Shown here in pieces: positions 7,886 through 17,903 of a stretch of 64,000 bases of DNA (its first letter is position 1; every line of letters begins with the position of its first letter). The stretch covers positions 26,088 to 90,087 of the forward strand of contig VBKF01000110.1 of NCBI GenBank assembly GCA_005888095.1, read 5' to 3'. The translations under genes were made by a program, and so were the position numbers. The stretch comes from Deltaproteobacteria bacterium (lineage in GTDB: Bacteria; Desulfobacterota; Binatia; DP-6). The notes under the pieces are model-generated. The model was not told the origin of the DNA, did no database searches, and worked only from the letters and a program-made list of their open reading frames with translations.

Positions 7886-9159
7886 TTCCATGCGCTCGCG
7901 GTGCCACGCTCGTTGCTCTCGTTGCACTGCCCGTGGCGGCGCGCGCGGCGGCGCCGACCTTCAGCGTCGACTACGTGGTCACCATCGGCCGCGGGGACCC
8001 GGGGCACGCGCACGTGCGCTGGCTGCTGGCGGGCATCGACGAGATCGAGGCCATCCGGCTCGTCTTCCGCGACGAGCGCACGACCCGGGTGACCGGTACG
8101 GGCACGCTCGTCTGGCACGACCGCACGCTCCTCTGGACGCCCGGGGGGCCGTACGCACACCTCGCCTACACGGTGGCCATCGATCACCGCCGGCCGCCCG
8201 GCACGCACTTCGACAGCCACGCCGAGCGCGACTGGGTCGCGACGCGCGCGCTGCACCTCTTTCCGGAGATCAACGTCCGCTTCCGCCCCGGCACCGTGCG
8301 GGCGAAGTCGCGAGCGCGGCTCGTCTTCCGGCTGCCGCGGGGCTGGCGCGTTGCCGCGGCGGCGCGCCGGCTCGCGGACGACACCTTCGCGGTCGAAGAG
8401 CCGGCGAAGCGGTTCGACCGCCCGCGCGGCTGGTTCGCGCTCGGCCGTATCGCCCGACACAGCCGGCTGATCGCCGGCCTGCCGGTGACCGTCGCCGTCG
8501 CGCCGGGCTCCGCCCTCGACGCGCGGCGCCTGCTCCGTCTGTACGCGCGCACCCTCCCCCTTCTCGCGTCCGTCCTCGGTCCGCCGCCGCCGCGCCTCCT
8601 CGTGGTGAGCGCACCCGATCCGATGTGGCACGGGGGCCTTTCGGGCGAGGATTCCTTCTTCGTGAACGGCCACATCCCGCTCCGCTCCGCGGACAAGACG
8701 AGCACCTACCTGCACGAGCTCTTCCACGTCTGGCAGCCCTTTCGCCCGAAGGCCGACGGACGCTGGATCTCCGAAGGGCTCGCGGAGTATTACTCGCTCG
8801 CGCTCCAGCATCGTGCGGGGCGGCTCTCCGACCGGAGCTTCGCGCGCGGCATCCGCCTGTTCGCCCGCTACGGCCGCTGGGGCGTCGACCTCTCGCGCAC
8901 CCGGCACCCGGCCGCGCTCAACAACAGCGCCCCGCTCGTCATGTATTGGATCGATCGGGAGATCCGGCGCGTGACGGATGGGCATCGGACGCTCGACGAC
9001 GCCGTGCGTACGCTCGCCGACGAGCGGGCGCGGCTCTCGACGGCAAGCTTTCTGCGCGCCGTCAATCGGACGGCCAACCGCGATTTCACGCCGCTTTTCC
9101 GTCGCCACGTCTACCGCGGCGAACGGCCGCCGGTGGCCGAGATACCTGCCGGGAATTGA
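7882..9159 (+). CDS. Secreted gluzincin metallopeptidase (M1/M61-like)
   Basis: A 425-residue protein with an N-terminal signal-like segment (GATLVALVALPVAARAAA, cut near residue 24). The zinc motif is HELFH, with the third ligand Glu about 20 residues later in WISEGLAEYYS, the gluzincin HExxH-(x18)-E arrangement of M1/M61 peptidases. An N-terminal beta-rich domain of about 200 residues precedes it, as in M61 glycyl aminopeptidases, but there is no PDZ domain. It overlaps the nrtR stop (ATGA), so it is probably transcribed with nadA-nrtR, although a link with NAD metabolism is not obvious. The substrate is unknown. It is probably periplasmic. Confidence 0.75.
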   Translation: MIPCARGATLVALVALPVAARAAAPTFSVDYVVTIGRGDPGHAHVRWLLAGIDEIEAIRLVFRDERTTRVTGTGTLVWHDRTLLWTPGGPYAHLAYTVAIDHRRPPGTHFDSHAERDWVATRALHLFPEINVRFRPGTVRAKSRARLVFRLPRGWRVAAAARRLADDTFAVEEPAKRFDRPRGWFALGRIARHSRLIAGLPVTVAVAPGSALDARRLLRLYARTLPLLASVLGPPPPRLLVVSAPDPMWHGGLSGEDSFFVNGHIPLRSADKTSTYLHELFHVWQPFRPKADGRWISEGLAEYYSLALQHRAGRLSDRSFARGIRLFARYGRWGVDLSRTRHPAALNNSAPLVMYWIDREIRRVTDGHRTLDDAVRTLADERARLSTASFLRAVNRTANRDFTPLFRRHVYRGERPPVAEIPAGN

Positions 9160-9194
9160 CCGCCTGGCGCGGCGCGCGCACAATAGGCAGCCGC

Positions 9195-10610
<1,416 letters not shown>

Positions 10611-10623
10611 CCTCGACCCTCCC

Positions 10624-11295
10624 GTGCCGACCGTCGCTCGCGAACCCTTCCGCTTCTGGACCCGGCTGACGCTCACCAAGCTCACCGGCCGCCGAGCGGC
10701 CGACCTCGCCGAGCTGGTCGAGCAACTGCGCACGGTGCCGCCCTCGGTCGTCTTCCACCACACGCATCACTTCCTCGTGCAGCATCAGCACCTGTCGCCC
10801 GAGCCGCCCAACGACTTCGCCTTCTGGGTGACGAACGTGATCCAGGAGGATCAGCTCGGCGAGCGCCTGGCGGCGATCGACACGGTCCAGTTCGCGCACC
10901 TCCGCGAGCTGCGCGACCGCATCGTCGAGGTGATCGACGCCTACCTCGAGCAGCGCAAGGAGCTGCGCGCGGCGCCGGCCGGCGAGGAGTTCCACTTCAT
11001 GGATGCCGTGTCGTTCACGCTCCCCACGCGCTATCAGGCGTGGACGCTCGCCGAGTTTGCCGAGGCGCTCCGGCACGTCGGCAGCGCCACGATCGCCTAT
11101 CATCTCTTCGAAGCCCGCCTGCGGGTCGGCTCGGACGACAACGACTTCTCGCGCTGGCTCGAGCAGGAGCTCGGCGAGCGGGAGCTCGCCCCGGCGATCC
11201 GCAAGCTCGACCCCTACACGCACACGACCGACGGCCTCCGGCAGCGCCTGATCGGCCTGATCGAGCAGCGCATCCGGGCGGAGACGCGCCGATGA
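10624..11295 (+). CDS. DUF5752 family protein
   Basis: A 223-residue protein starting at GTG 10624. It is soluble and rich in His and aromatic residues in the first half (VVFHHTHHFLVQHQHL, NDFAFWVTNVIQED). It has long helices (LRELRDRIVEVIDAYLEQRKELR) and a C-terminal FHFMDAVSFTLPTRYQAWTL..IAYHLFEARLR section. I assign it to DUF5752 by resemblance. It is placed 13 bp after the otsA-like gene and overlaps the GT4 gene by ATGA, which suggests an accessory or sensing role in the same sugar pathway. The HHTHH cluster could bind a metal, but no catalytic site is recognised. Confidence 0.7.
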   Translation: MPTVAREPFRFWTRLTLTKLTGRRAADLAELVEQLRTVPPSVVFHHTHHFLVQHQHLSPEPPNDFAFWVTNVIQEDQLGERLAAIDTVQFAHLRELRDRIVEVIDAYLEQRKELRAAPAGEEFHFMDAVSFTLPTRYQAWTLAEFAEALRHVGSATIAYHLFEARLRVGSDDNDFSRWLEQELGERELAPAIRKLDPYTHTTDGLRQRLIGLIEQRIRAETRR

Positions 11296-12533
11296 CCGGC
11301 GGCCTCGACGCCTACGCGCCGTTCGTCGGCAGCGGGACGATCGAGGAGCTCAGGCTCCTCGGCGAGCAGCTCCGCGGCCGGCGCGTGCAGAACATCAACT
11401 CGACCGCGGTCGGGGGCGGGGTCGCCGAGATCCTGAACCGGCTGATCCCGCTGCTCCGTGAGGTGGGCATCGACGCGCGCTGGGACGTCATGCGCGGCGG
11501 GGACGAGTTCTTCGCCGTCACCAAGGCGATCCACAACGGCCTCCACGGCAAGCCCGTATCCCTCGGCGAGCACGACGTCGAGATCTTCCGCCAGACCACG
11601 GAGCAGAATCTTCGCACGCTCGATCTCTCGGACGACATCGTGTTCATCCACGACCCGCAGCCGGCGGGATTCATCCAGCGGCGCGCGCCCGGCTCCCGCT
11701 GGATCTGGCGTTGCCACATCGACCTGTCCTCGCCGTGGCCCGCGGTGTGGGACTTCGTGCGCGCGTGGGTCGAGCGGTACGACGTGGCGGTCTTCTCGGC
11801 GCCGCAGTTCTCGCGCACGCTGCCCATCGATCAGGTGCTCATCTCGCCGTCGATCGACCCGCTCGCCGACAAGAACCGAGAGCTCGACCCGCACACGATC
11901 GAGTCGGTGGTGGCGGGCCTCGGCATCGACCCGTCGCGCCCCCTGGTCACGCAGGTCTCACGCTTCGACCGGCTGAAGGACCCGGTCGGGGTGATCGAGG
12001 CCTTCCAGCTCGCTCGCAAGTACAACGACGCGCAGCTCCTGCTCGTCGGCGGCTCGGCCACCGACGACCCCGAAGGCCGCGAAGTGCTCGCCGAGTGCCG
12101 CGAGCGCGCCGCGGGCGATCCCGACGTCCACGTCGTGGAGCTGCCGCCGACCGCCAACATCGAGATCAACGCGATCCAGCGGGCGTCGACGGTGATCCTC
12201 CAAAAGTCGCTGCGCGAAGGGTTCGGGCTGACCGTCTCCGAAGCGCTGTGGAAGGGGAAGCCGGTGATCGCCGGCGCCGTCGGCGGCATCCCGCTCCAGA
12301 TCACGCACAAGTACTCGGGCATCCTGACCCACACCGTCGAGGGGACGGCCTACTGGATCAAGCAGCTGCTCAACGCCCCCGACTTCGCACGCCGCCTCGG
12401 CGAGAACGGCCGCGAGCACGTGCGCCAGAACTTCCTGCTCACGCGCCACCTGCGCGACTACATGCTGCTCTTCCTCTACCTCGACCACCTGGGCGAGAGC
12501 CTGATCTCGCTCGAGCCGGACGGCCGCCGGTAG
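11292..12533 (+). CDS. treT: GT4 glycosyltransferase, trehalose synthase (TreT)-like
   Basis: A 413-residue GT-B retaining glycosyltransferase. Marks of the TreT group are NINSTAVGGGVAEIL near the N-terminus, GIDARWDVMRG, IFIHDPQPAGFI-like (here DDIVFIHDPQPAGFI), WRCHIDLS and a C-terminal E-x7-E motif in REGFGLTVSEALW. TreT enzymes join NDP-glucose and glucose directly to make trehalose, or run in reverse. Its start overlaps the DUF5752 gene stop (ATGA). Having both a GT20 and a TreT-like enzyme in one unit is unusual because each would normally be enough for trehalose. The acceptor cannot be deduced. Confidence 0.85.
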   Translation: MTGGLDAYAPFVGSGTIEELRLLGEQLRGRRVQNINSTAVGGGVAEILNRLIPLLREVGIDARWDVMRGGDEFFAVTKAIHNGLHGKPVSLGEHDVEIFRQTTEQNLRTLDLSDDIVFIHDPQPAGFIQRRAPGSRWIWRCHIDLSSPWPAVWDFVRAWVERYDVAVFSAPQFSRTLPIDQVLISPSIDPLADKNRELDPHTIESVVAGLGIDPSRPLVTQVSRFDRLKDPVGVIEAFQLARKYNDAQLLLVGGSATDDPEGREVLAECRERAAGDPDVHVVELPPTANIEINAIQRASTVILQKSLREGFGLTVSEALWKGKPVIAGAVGGIPLQITHKYSGILTHTVEGTAYWIKQLLNAPDFARRLGENGREHVRQNFLLTRHLRDYMLLFLYLDHLGESLISLEPDGRR

Positions 12534-12539
12534 TCGCCG

Positions 12540-13151
12540 TCAGGCCGCCGTCCGCGAATCCTCCTCCCGCTCCTCCCGGCGCGCACAGATGCGCAGGATG
12601 CGGATGCGCGAGAGCCCGAAGTGCGCGGCCAGCGCGCGGTGTGTCCAGCCGGCCTGGCGGAGGCTGCGGATCTCCTCGTCGCGCTCCGCCTTCAGGCGGC
12701 TCGCCAGGCCGCAGGAGAGGATCGAGACTTTCGAGACGCTGATGCCGAAGGTCTCCGCCACGACGCGGAGGGGTTGACCGGATCGGATCATCTTCACGAT
12801 GTCGTCCTCGGCGGGCCGATCGCGCCTTGCCCGCCGGACCGCGGTCGGCTGCCCGCCGGCGAAGGGAATGACGGGCGCATTGCGCAGCAGCCGCTCGCGC
12901 AACGAACCCGCATCGAGGCCGATGCCGTCGCAGAGGTTATCGAACGAGAACGGCCAGCGCGCGTCGCCTGCGGCGACCCACTCGCGGGCCTCGGCGGCCA
13001 GCTGCGGCCGCTCGCGGGTCGGCCCGATCTCACCGGCCAGGCAGCGGATGGCGTCCTCGAGCACCGCGAGCATCAGCTCGCGCTCGCCGCAGGCGGGACC
13101 ATTGCGATGGGTGGACGCGTCGGGGGGGGCTTGTCGCAGTTCTCGTATCAT
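12540..13151 (-). CDS. Putative DNA-binding protein with two C-terminal HTH motifs
   Basis: A 203-residue protein starting at ATG 13151 (M-I-R-E-L-R-Q), with AAAGGAG 12 bp upstream. A longer in-frame start at 13265 exists, but its extra residues look non-coding. The C-terminal half contains two helix-turn-helix-like segments, QPLRVVAETFGISVSKV (about residues 136-152) and WTHRALAAHFGLSRIRIL (about 173-190), separated by a basic helix. The N-terminal half (LMLAVLEDAIRCLAGEIGP, REWVAAGDARWPFSFDNLC) is unassigned but resembles small transposon- or phage-type DNA-binding proteins. It diverges from the Crp-type regulator at 13444 and converges with the GT4 gene, with only 6 bp between. Confidence 0.6.
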   Translation of the reverse strand: MIRELRQAPPDASTHRNGPACGERELMLAVLEDAIRCLAGEIGPTRERPQLAAEAREWVAAGDARWPFSFDNLCDGIGLDAGSLRERLLRNAPVIPFAGGQPTAVRRARRDRPAEDDIVKMIRSGQPLRVVAETFGISVSKVSILSCGLASRLKAERDEEIRSLRQAGWTHRALAAHFGLSRIRILRICARREEREEDSRTAA

Positions 13152-13443
13152 CGGCGGACCGTGCTCCTTTCCTCGTCGTACTCTGCCGAGGTGAGTTCTC
13201 AGCCGGCAGGTTGGGGGGGGCCGGCGGTAAATATACGGGAGCTTTTGCGACAAAACCCGGGACATGAAAAGGACCTTGGTCCGAAATCGCCGACTTTATC
13301 TGGAAAGCGGGAGCGCAATTCGGTGCACAACCGCCCCACGCCGCGCAGCGTCGAAGGTCCGGCGTGTGAGGATTCGCGGCTCTGCGCGCGGAAGAGCCCC
13401 ATGCAGACAGGCGACGCGGGCTGGCGTAGGATCGACGTCGGCC
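13152..13443. promoter_or_regulatory. Divergent intergenic region between two regulators
   Basis: This 292-bp stretch is clearly less GC-rich than its surroundings in parts (for example the TAAATATA tract near 13229) and holds a run of G residues near 13212-13220. A 12-bp perfect palindrome GGACCTTGGTCC lies at 13271-13282 and is a possible binding site for either flanking regulator. No coding potential is convincing. Confidence 0.4.
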
Positions 13444-14184
13444 GTGGAATCGGTTCTGATTTCCAGTCCTTGGCGCGACGTGGTCGCGCCGCTCGCCGGC
13501 GATCGATCGCTGCGCGGTCTCGCGGCGATGAAGCGGCTGCGCACCGATCAGCGCGAAGCGCTGCACGCGCGGCTCAGCGTCCGCGAGTACCGCCGCGGCG
13601 AGACCGTCTATCGCCCTGGCGGTCATGCCCGCAGCCTGTATGTCGTGCTGGCGGGTGTCGCGCGTCTCTCGATCCCCGCGCCGAACGGTCGCAGCGTGCT
13701 GATCCATCTCCTGCCTGCGGGCGAGATCTTCGGGCACACGGCGCTGGTCGAGGGCGGCGCGCCGCACATCTTCGAGGCGGCGGCGTACACCGACCTCCGG
13801 CTCGGCCGCGTGGCGAGCGATGATTTCTTCGAAGTCATGGCCGGCGGGCGCGCGCCCGAGGTGCGCGTGCTGGTCTCGATGCTCACCGAGCGCTGGATCA
13901 GCCTCGTCCAGCGTCTGGCGCGTTTCCTCGCCCAGGATCTCCAGGCGCGCGTCGCGGCGTCTCTCATCGAAGTCGTGCGCGGCTTCGGCGTGGAGGACAC
14001 CCGCGGCCACATGCTGTCGCTCCGCATCACGCAGGACACGATCGCCGACCTCTCGGCGGGCAGCGTCCGCAAGGTGAACGCCGTGCTCCGTCGTTTCGAG
14101 CGCGACGGGCTCGTCCGCAAGGAGCACGGACGGATCGTGCTGCCGGACGTCGGCGCGCTCGAAGCGCTCGCGCTCGGGGGCTGA
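13444..14184 (+). CDS. Crp/Fnr family transcriptional regulator
   Basis: About 246 residues if started at GTG 13444 (V-E-S-V-L-I-S-S-P-W-R). The open frame extends upstream to 13264, but that part looks non-coding and the exact start is uncertain. An N-terminal cyclic-nucleotide-type beta barrel (VREYRRGETVYRPGGHARSL, LPAGEIFGHTALV) is followed by a long dimerisation helix and a C-terminal winged helix (RITQDTIADLSAGSVRKVNAVL, GLVRKEHGRIVL). No Cys cluster like that of Fnr is visible, so it may bind a nucleotide or another ligand. Target genes are unknown. It is transcribed divergently from the HTH protein. Confidence 0.85.
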   Translation: MESVLISSPWRDVVAPLAGDRSLRGLAAMKRLRTDQREALHARLSVREYRRGETVYRPGGHARSLYVVLAGVARLSIPAPNGRSVLIHLLPAGEIFGHTALVEGGAPHIFEAAAYTDLRLGRVASDDFFEVMAGGRAPEVRVLVSMLTERWISLVQRLARFLAQDLQARVAASLIEVVRGFGVEDTRGHMLSLRITQDTIADLSAGSVRKVNAVLRRFERDGLVRKEHGRIVLPDVGALEALALGG

Positions 14185-14247
14185 CGCCGCCGCGCCGCTC
14201 GCTTGCCCGTCCTACCGACGTCAGGTAGAGAAGAGCGCGCCCGAGCC

Positions 14248-15252
14248 ATGGCCACCGCTTCCCGCATGCGGCCGCCGGCAGGCAGCAGGCCGCGCGCCGC
14301 CAGCCCGAACCTGACCGCGTTGCTCGTGCTCGACGCGCTCCGCACGTGGGTCCTCCCGGCGGCCGCGAGTGCCGTCATCGTCGCCGCCGCGGCGCTCTCG
14401 GCGGCGGGGCTGGTGTCGGGCGCCGGGGCGCTGGCGTGGGCGATCGTCGCGGCGCTCGTGCTGTTGCTCTACATCGGCGAGCGCCCGCTGCTCGCGCCCG
14501 ACGCGCCCCGCCGCGACCAGGCCCTGGGGGCGGTCCTCGGTGTCGTCTGGCTCGCCACCTGCTACCTCCCCTTCTATACACGCATCTTCCCCGGCGCGCC
14601 GCTGATCGATGCGGTGGAGGTCCAGGCGAACGGCAGCGGACTCCCGGTGCGCATCCCGGCCGCCGGGCACCGCGCGATCGACCTCGTGCTCGAGGGCAAG
14701 CTGCCGCCGAATCCCACCGGCGGCGCCCAGCCGCCCGTGCACTATCGGCTCACGCTCGAGGGCCAGGGCGTCCGGCGGGTCGTCGAGGGGCAGTTCGAGG
14801 ACACCCTCAAGACGCAGCGGCTCGGCCGTCGCGGGACCACGGTGGTACACCAATCACACAGCTCCGAGCTGCGGGTGCTCGGGAATCCGGGCGGCCAGGA
14901 CCTCGCCGTCACGCAGCTCACCCTCGAGCCGCCGAGCGCGCCGGCCGTCACGCTCTCCGCCTTCGCGCACCCGCTGCCCGGCCCCGTGATCCTCGGGCTC
15001 TGCGCCGCGGCGTTGCTGGCTGCCGTCGTCGCCTTCGACCGGTTCGGCGCCGTTGCGGAAACCGACGGCGCGCTGACGCTCGCCACGGCCGCGGTGGTCG
15101 GCGCGGCGGTCATCTTCTGGACGAGCAACGCCGTCCATCCCGACTTCCGTACCCTCGTTGGCTCGGCGATCTTCGGGGGCCCGGTGGGGTTCGCGGCCGG
15201 CGCCCTCCTGTGGTGGGTCGCCAAGAAGCTCATTGCCCGGCCGGCGCGCTGA
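14248..15252 (+). CDS. Integral membrane protein of unknown function
   Basis: A 334-residue protein starting at ATG 14248. There are about two or three transmembrane helices in the first 110 residues (VLPAAASAVIVAAAALSAAG, AWAIVAALVLLLYIG, AVLGVVWLATCYLPFY). A beta-rich loop of about 130 residues follows (VDAVEVQANGSGLPVRIP and VHYRLTLEGQGVRRVVEG belong to this part, probably periplasmic). The C-terminus has three more helices ending WWVAKKLIARPAR. I recognise no family. It overlaps slightly with, or directly precedes, the LPG-synthase-like membrane protein and is likely co-transcribed with it. A role in lipid or envelope metabolism is a guess from that neighbour. Confidence 0.7.
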   Translation: MATASRMRPPAGSRPRAASPNLTALLVLDALRTWVLPAAASAVIVAAAALSAAGLVSGAGALAWAIVAALVLLLYIGERPLLAPDAPRRDQALGAVLGVVWLATCYLPFYTRIFPGAPLIDAVEVQANGSGLPVRIPAAGHRAIDLVLEGKLPPNPTGGAQPPVHYRLTLEGQGVRRVVEGQFEDTLKTQRLGRRGTTVVHQSHSSELRVLGNPGGQDLAVTQLTLEPPSAPAVTLSAFAHPLPGPVILGLCAAALLAAVVAFDRFGAVAETDGALTLATAAVVGAAVIFWTSNAVHPDFRTLVGSAIFGGPVGFAAGALLWWVAKKLIARPAR

Positions 15253-16312
15253 GGCGGGCGGCCGACGCCGCCGGCTCTTCATCCTGGCGACGATGGGGGT
15301 CGGGCTCGGCCTTCTCGTCCTGCTCGTGCTGCTCTCCGACGGCCGGGAACTCCTGCGCACCGCGGCGAACATCGAGCCCGCGCTGCTGGCGCTGCCGGTC
15401 GCGTTGACGGTCCTGTCCTACGCCGCCATGTCGCGCTCCTACCAGGGGATCGCCGAGGCGGCCGGCTGCCGCCTCGGCTTCGGCGAGTGGCTGCGCATCA
15501 CCTTCGTGTCGAACACGGTCAACTACCTGGTGACCAGCGGGGGGCTCTCGGGCTTCGCGGTGCGGATGTACCTCCTCTCGCAGCGCGGCATTCCCTCGGG
15601 ACGCGCCGTGCTCATCTCGCTCGTGCAGACGTTCCTCACCAACTTCACGCTGCTGTTCTTCATCGCGATCGGGTTCGCCACCCTCGTCCTGCGCCACCAC
15701 CTCGAGCCGGCGGCGCTCGGCGCGGCCAGCACCGGCGTGGCCGTGTTCGCCGGCCTGCTCGCCTACGGGATCCTGCTCGTCTACCATCGGCGGCTCCGCC
15801 GCCGCACGCTGCTCTTCCTGGCCGACGCGGCGCATCGCGTCCTGCGCCGGCTGGTGCCGCGCTGGACGCCGCGCCGCGTGGGGCTCTGGCGCTTCCAGCA
15901 CAACCTGAACGAGGGGCTCGAGTTTCTCTTCTCGCGCAAGGACCGGATGCTCGGCCCGGCGGCCTGGATCACGCTCGACTGGGCGCTCACCATCACGATC
16001 CTGTGGAGCGCGTTCCGTTCCGTGCACTACCCGATCGCCCCCGGGCTGGTGGTGATCGGCTTCGGCGTCGGCATCCTCTTCTCGCTCGTGTCCCTCGTGC
16101 CCGGCGGGCTCGGGGTCATGGAGGGCTCGATGACCGCCGTGTTCGTGAGCCTCTCGGTGCCGCTCGAGCCCGCCGTGGTCGCCGTGCTCATCTTCCGCCT
16201 CGCGTACTACGTGATACCGTTGCTGGTGAGCGTCGTGCTCTTCCACGGTGTGATGCTGCAGGCCGCTCGCGGCGTCGCCAGCTCGGCGCGCCCGATCTCC
16301 TCGCGCGTTTGA
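15233..16312 (+). CDS. LPG synthase TM-region (flippase-like) membrane protein
   Basis: About 359 residues from a TTG at 15233. An ATG at 15158 (with a long overlap) and an ATG at 15293 are alternatives, so only the stop is certain. There are seven or eight hydrophobic helices. The family signature region is RITFVSNTVNYLVTSGGLSG and a C-terminal LVSLVPGGLGVMEGSM segment, typical of the UPF0104/lysylphosphatidylglycerol synthetase TM-like family. Members move or modify lipid-linked substrates across the inner membrane. The catalytic aminoacyl-transfer domain of MprF is absent. It precedes the MlaE gene by 34 bp, which fits an envelope-lipid theme. Confidence 0.8.
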   Translation: MPGRRAEAGGRRRRLFILATMGVGLGLLVLLVLLSDGRELLRTAANIEPALLALPVALTVLSYAAMSRSYQGIAEAAGCRLGFGEWLRITFVSNTVNYLVTSGGLSGFAVRMYLLSQRGIPSGRAVLISLVQTFLTNFTLLFFIAIGFATLVLRHHLEPAALGAASTGVAVFAGLLAYGILLVYHRRLRRRTLLFLADAAHRVLRRLVPRWTPRRVGLWRFQHNLNEGLEFLFSRKDRMLGPAAWITLDWALTITILWSAFRSVHYPIAPGLVVIGFGVGILFSLVSLVPGGLGVMEGSMTAVFVSLSVPLEPAVVAVLIFRLAYYVIPLLVSVVLFHGVMLQAARGVASSARPISSRV

Positions 16313-16346
16313 CAGGCCCTGACCCCGCCGATACTGGTCTGAACTC

Positions 16347-17156
16347 ATGATCGGCGCGGAAGCGGCGCGCGCACCGGCGTCCACCCAGCGAGGGGCGCTC
16401 GCGTTTCCCGGCGTGCAGGCGCTGCTCGAGGGCCTTGGCGAGATGGCCCTGCTCAGCCGCGACGCGCTTCGCCAGCTGCTCGCGCGGCCGCCGGAATGGC
16501 GCCTCGTCGTCGATCAGCTGGAGCAGATCGGCTGGCGGTCGCTGTCGATCGTGAACCTGACGGCGCTCTTCACGGGGATGGTGCTCGCGCTCCAGCTCGG
16601 GAACTACCTGGCCCGCTTCGGAGCGAAGATGTTCGTCTCGCGCATCGTCGGGATGTCGCTGGTCCGGGAGATGGGGCCCGTCCTCACTGCCTTGATGATC
16701 GGCGGCCGGGTGGGGGCGGGGATCACGGCGGAGCTCGGCTCGATGGCCGTCACCGAGCAGATCGACGCGGTCCGCGCCCTCGGAGCGAGCCCGATCCGCA
16801 ATCTCGTCCTGCCCCGCATGCTCGCGATCGTCGTGATGCTGCCGGTCCTCACCGTCATCGGCGACCTCGTCGGCGTGCTCGGCGGCCTCTTCATCAGCGT
16901 GACCGAGCTGCGCGTCGGAGCCGACTTCTACCTGAACTCGCTCATTCAGGTGCTGCTCCTCGGCGACGTGGCCTCGGGCATCGGCAAGTCGTTCTTCTTC
17001 GCGTACTTCATCGGCATCATCGCGTGCCGCAACGGGCTCGGCACCACGGGGGGCGCCGACGGCGTCGGCCGCGCCACCACGGCGACGGTGGTCGCCGCCT
17101 CGATCACCGTGCTGGTCTCCGATTTCTTCCTGACCAAGCTCTTCCTGCTCACGTGA
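16347..17156 (+). CDS. mlaE: MlaE-family ABC permease
   Basis: A 269-residue permease of the Mla (MCE) lipid transport system. It has an N-terminal cytoplasmic segment and about five transmembrane helices. Family motifs include REMGPVLTALMIGGRVGAGITAELGSM (shown here in part) and EQIDAVRALGASPIRNLVLPR. It forms the inner-membrane channel of the MlaFED complex, which moves phospholipids between inner and outer membranes, normally for outer-membrane asymmetry. The stop overlaps the MlaF start (GTGA at 17153-17156). The organism is therefore likely to have an outer membrane. Confidence 0.94.
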   Translation: MIGAEAARAPASTQRGALAFPGVQALLEGLGEMALLSRDALRQLLARPPEWRLVVDQLEQIGWRSLSIVNLTALFTGMVLALQLGNYLARFGAKMFVSRIVGMSLVREMGPVLTALMIGGRVGAGITAELGSMAVTEQIDAVRALGASPIRNLVLPRMLAIVVMLPVLTVIGDLVGVLGGLFISVTELRVGADFYLNSLIQVLLLGDVASGIGKSFFFAYFIGIIACRNGLGTTGGADGVGRATTATVVAASITVLVSDFFLTKLFLLT

Positions 17157-17890
17157 CCGCCGCGCGCTACATCCGCTGCGCCGGGCTCGAGAAGACCTTC
17201 GGCGGCAAGCCCGTGCTGCGGGGACTCTCCCTCGACGTGCTCGCCGGGGAGACGCTCGTCATCCTCGGCGGCAGCGGCTCGGGCAAGAGCGTGCTGCTCA
17301 AGCACATGAACGCGCTGCTCAGGCCGGACGCCGGCAGGGTCGAAGTCGACGGCCAGGCGCTCGGGCCGCTCGGCGAGGACGAGCTCCGGTCCGTGCGGCG
17401 CAAGGTGGGCATGCTGTTCCAGCAGGGCGCGCTCTTCGACTCGCTCACCGTCGGCGAGAACGTCGCGTATCCGTTGCGCGAGCACCGGCTGCTGCCGCGC
17501 GCCGCGATCCCGGGCCGGGTGCGGGAGGCGCTCGCCATGGTCGACCTGGAAGGCATCGAGCCCCTCATGCCGGCCGAGCTCTCGGGCGGCATGCGCAAGC
17601 GGGCCGCCCTCGCCCGCGCGCTCGTCCTCGAGCCTCGGGTCCTTCTCTACGACGAGCCGACGACGGGCCTCGACCCGGTGGTCGGCGCCAAGATCAACCA
17701 TCTGATCCGCGACCTGCAGCGCCGGCTCGGCCTCACCTCCGTGGTGGTGACGCACGACCTCGCGAGCGCCTTCTTCGTCGCCGACCGCATCGCGTTCCTG
17801 CACGAGGGCACGATCCGCTTCATCGGCACGCCCGAGGAGGCGCGCGCCGCGCGGGACCCCCGGCTGCACGAGTTCCTGACCGCCGCATGA
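17153..17890 (+). CDS. mlaF: MlaF-family ABC transporter ATPase
   Basis: A 245-residue ATPase with GTG start overlapping the MlaE stop. Walker A is GGSGSGKS (about residues 38-45), the Q-loop lies in MLFQQGALFDSLTV, the signature is LSGGMRKR, Walker B is VLLYDEPTTGLDP and the switch His is in VVVTHDLASA. The family-typical FDSLTV stretch after the Q-loop and the DPV substitution after Walker B fit MlaF rather than other importers. It powers the lipid exchange carried out with MlaE and MlaD. Confidence 0.94.
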   Translation: MTAARYIRCAGLEKTFGGKPVLRGLSLDVLAGETLVILGGSGSGKSVLLKHMNALLRPDAGRVEVDGQALGPLGEDELRSVRRKVGMLFQQGALFDSLTVGENVAYPLREHRLLPRAAIPGRVREALAMVDLEGIEPLMPAELSGGMRKRAALARALVLEPRVLLYDEPTTGLDPVVGAKINHLIRDLQRRLGLTSVVVTHDLASAFFVADRIAFLHEGTIRFIGTPEEARAARDPRLHEFLTAA

Positions 17891-17903
17891 AGGCGCGCGC
17901 GCG

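Noticed and set aside
13264..13443. N-terminal extension of the Crp-type regulator from ATG 13264.
   Set aside because: The added 60 residues are basic and low in coding character and cover a palindrome and AT-rich promoter-like sequence.
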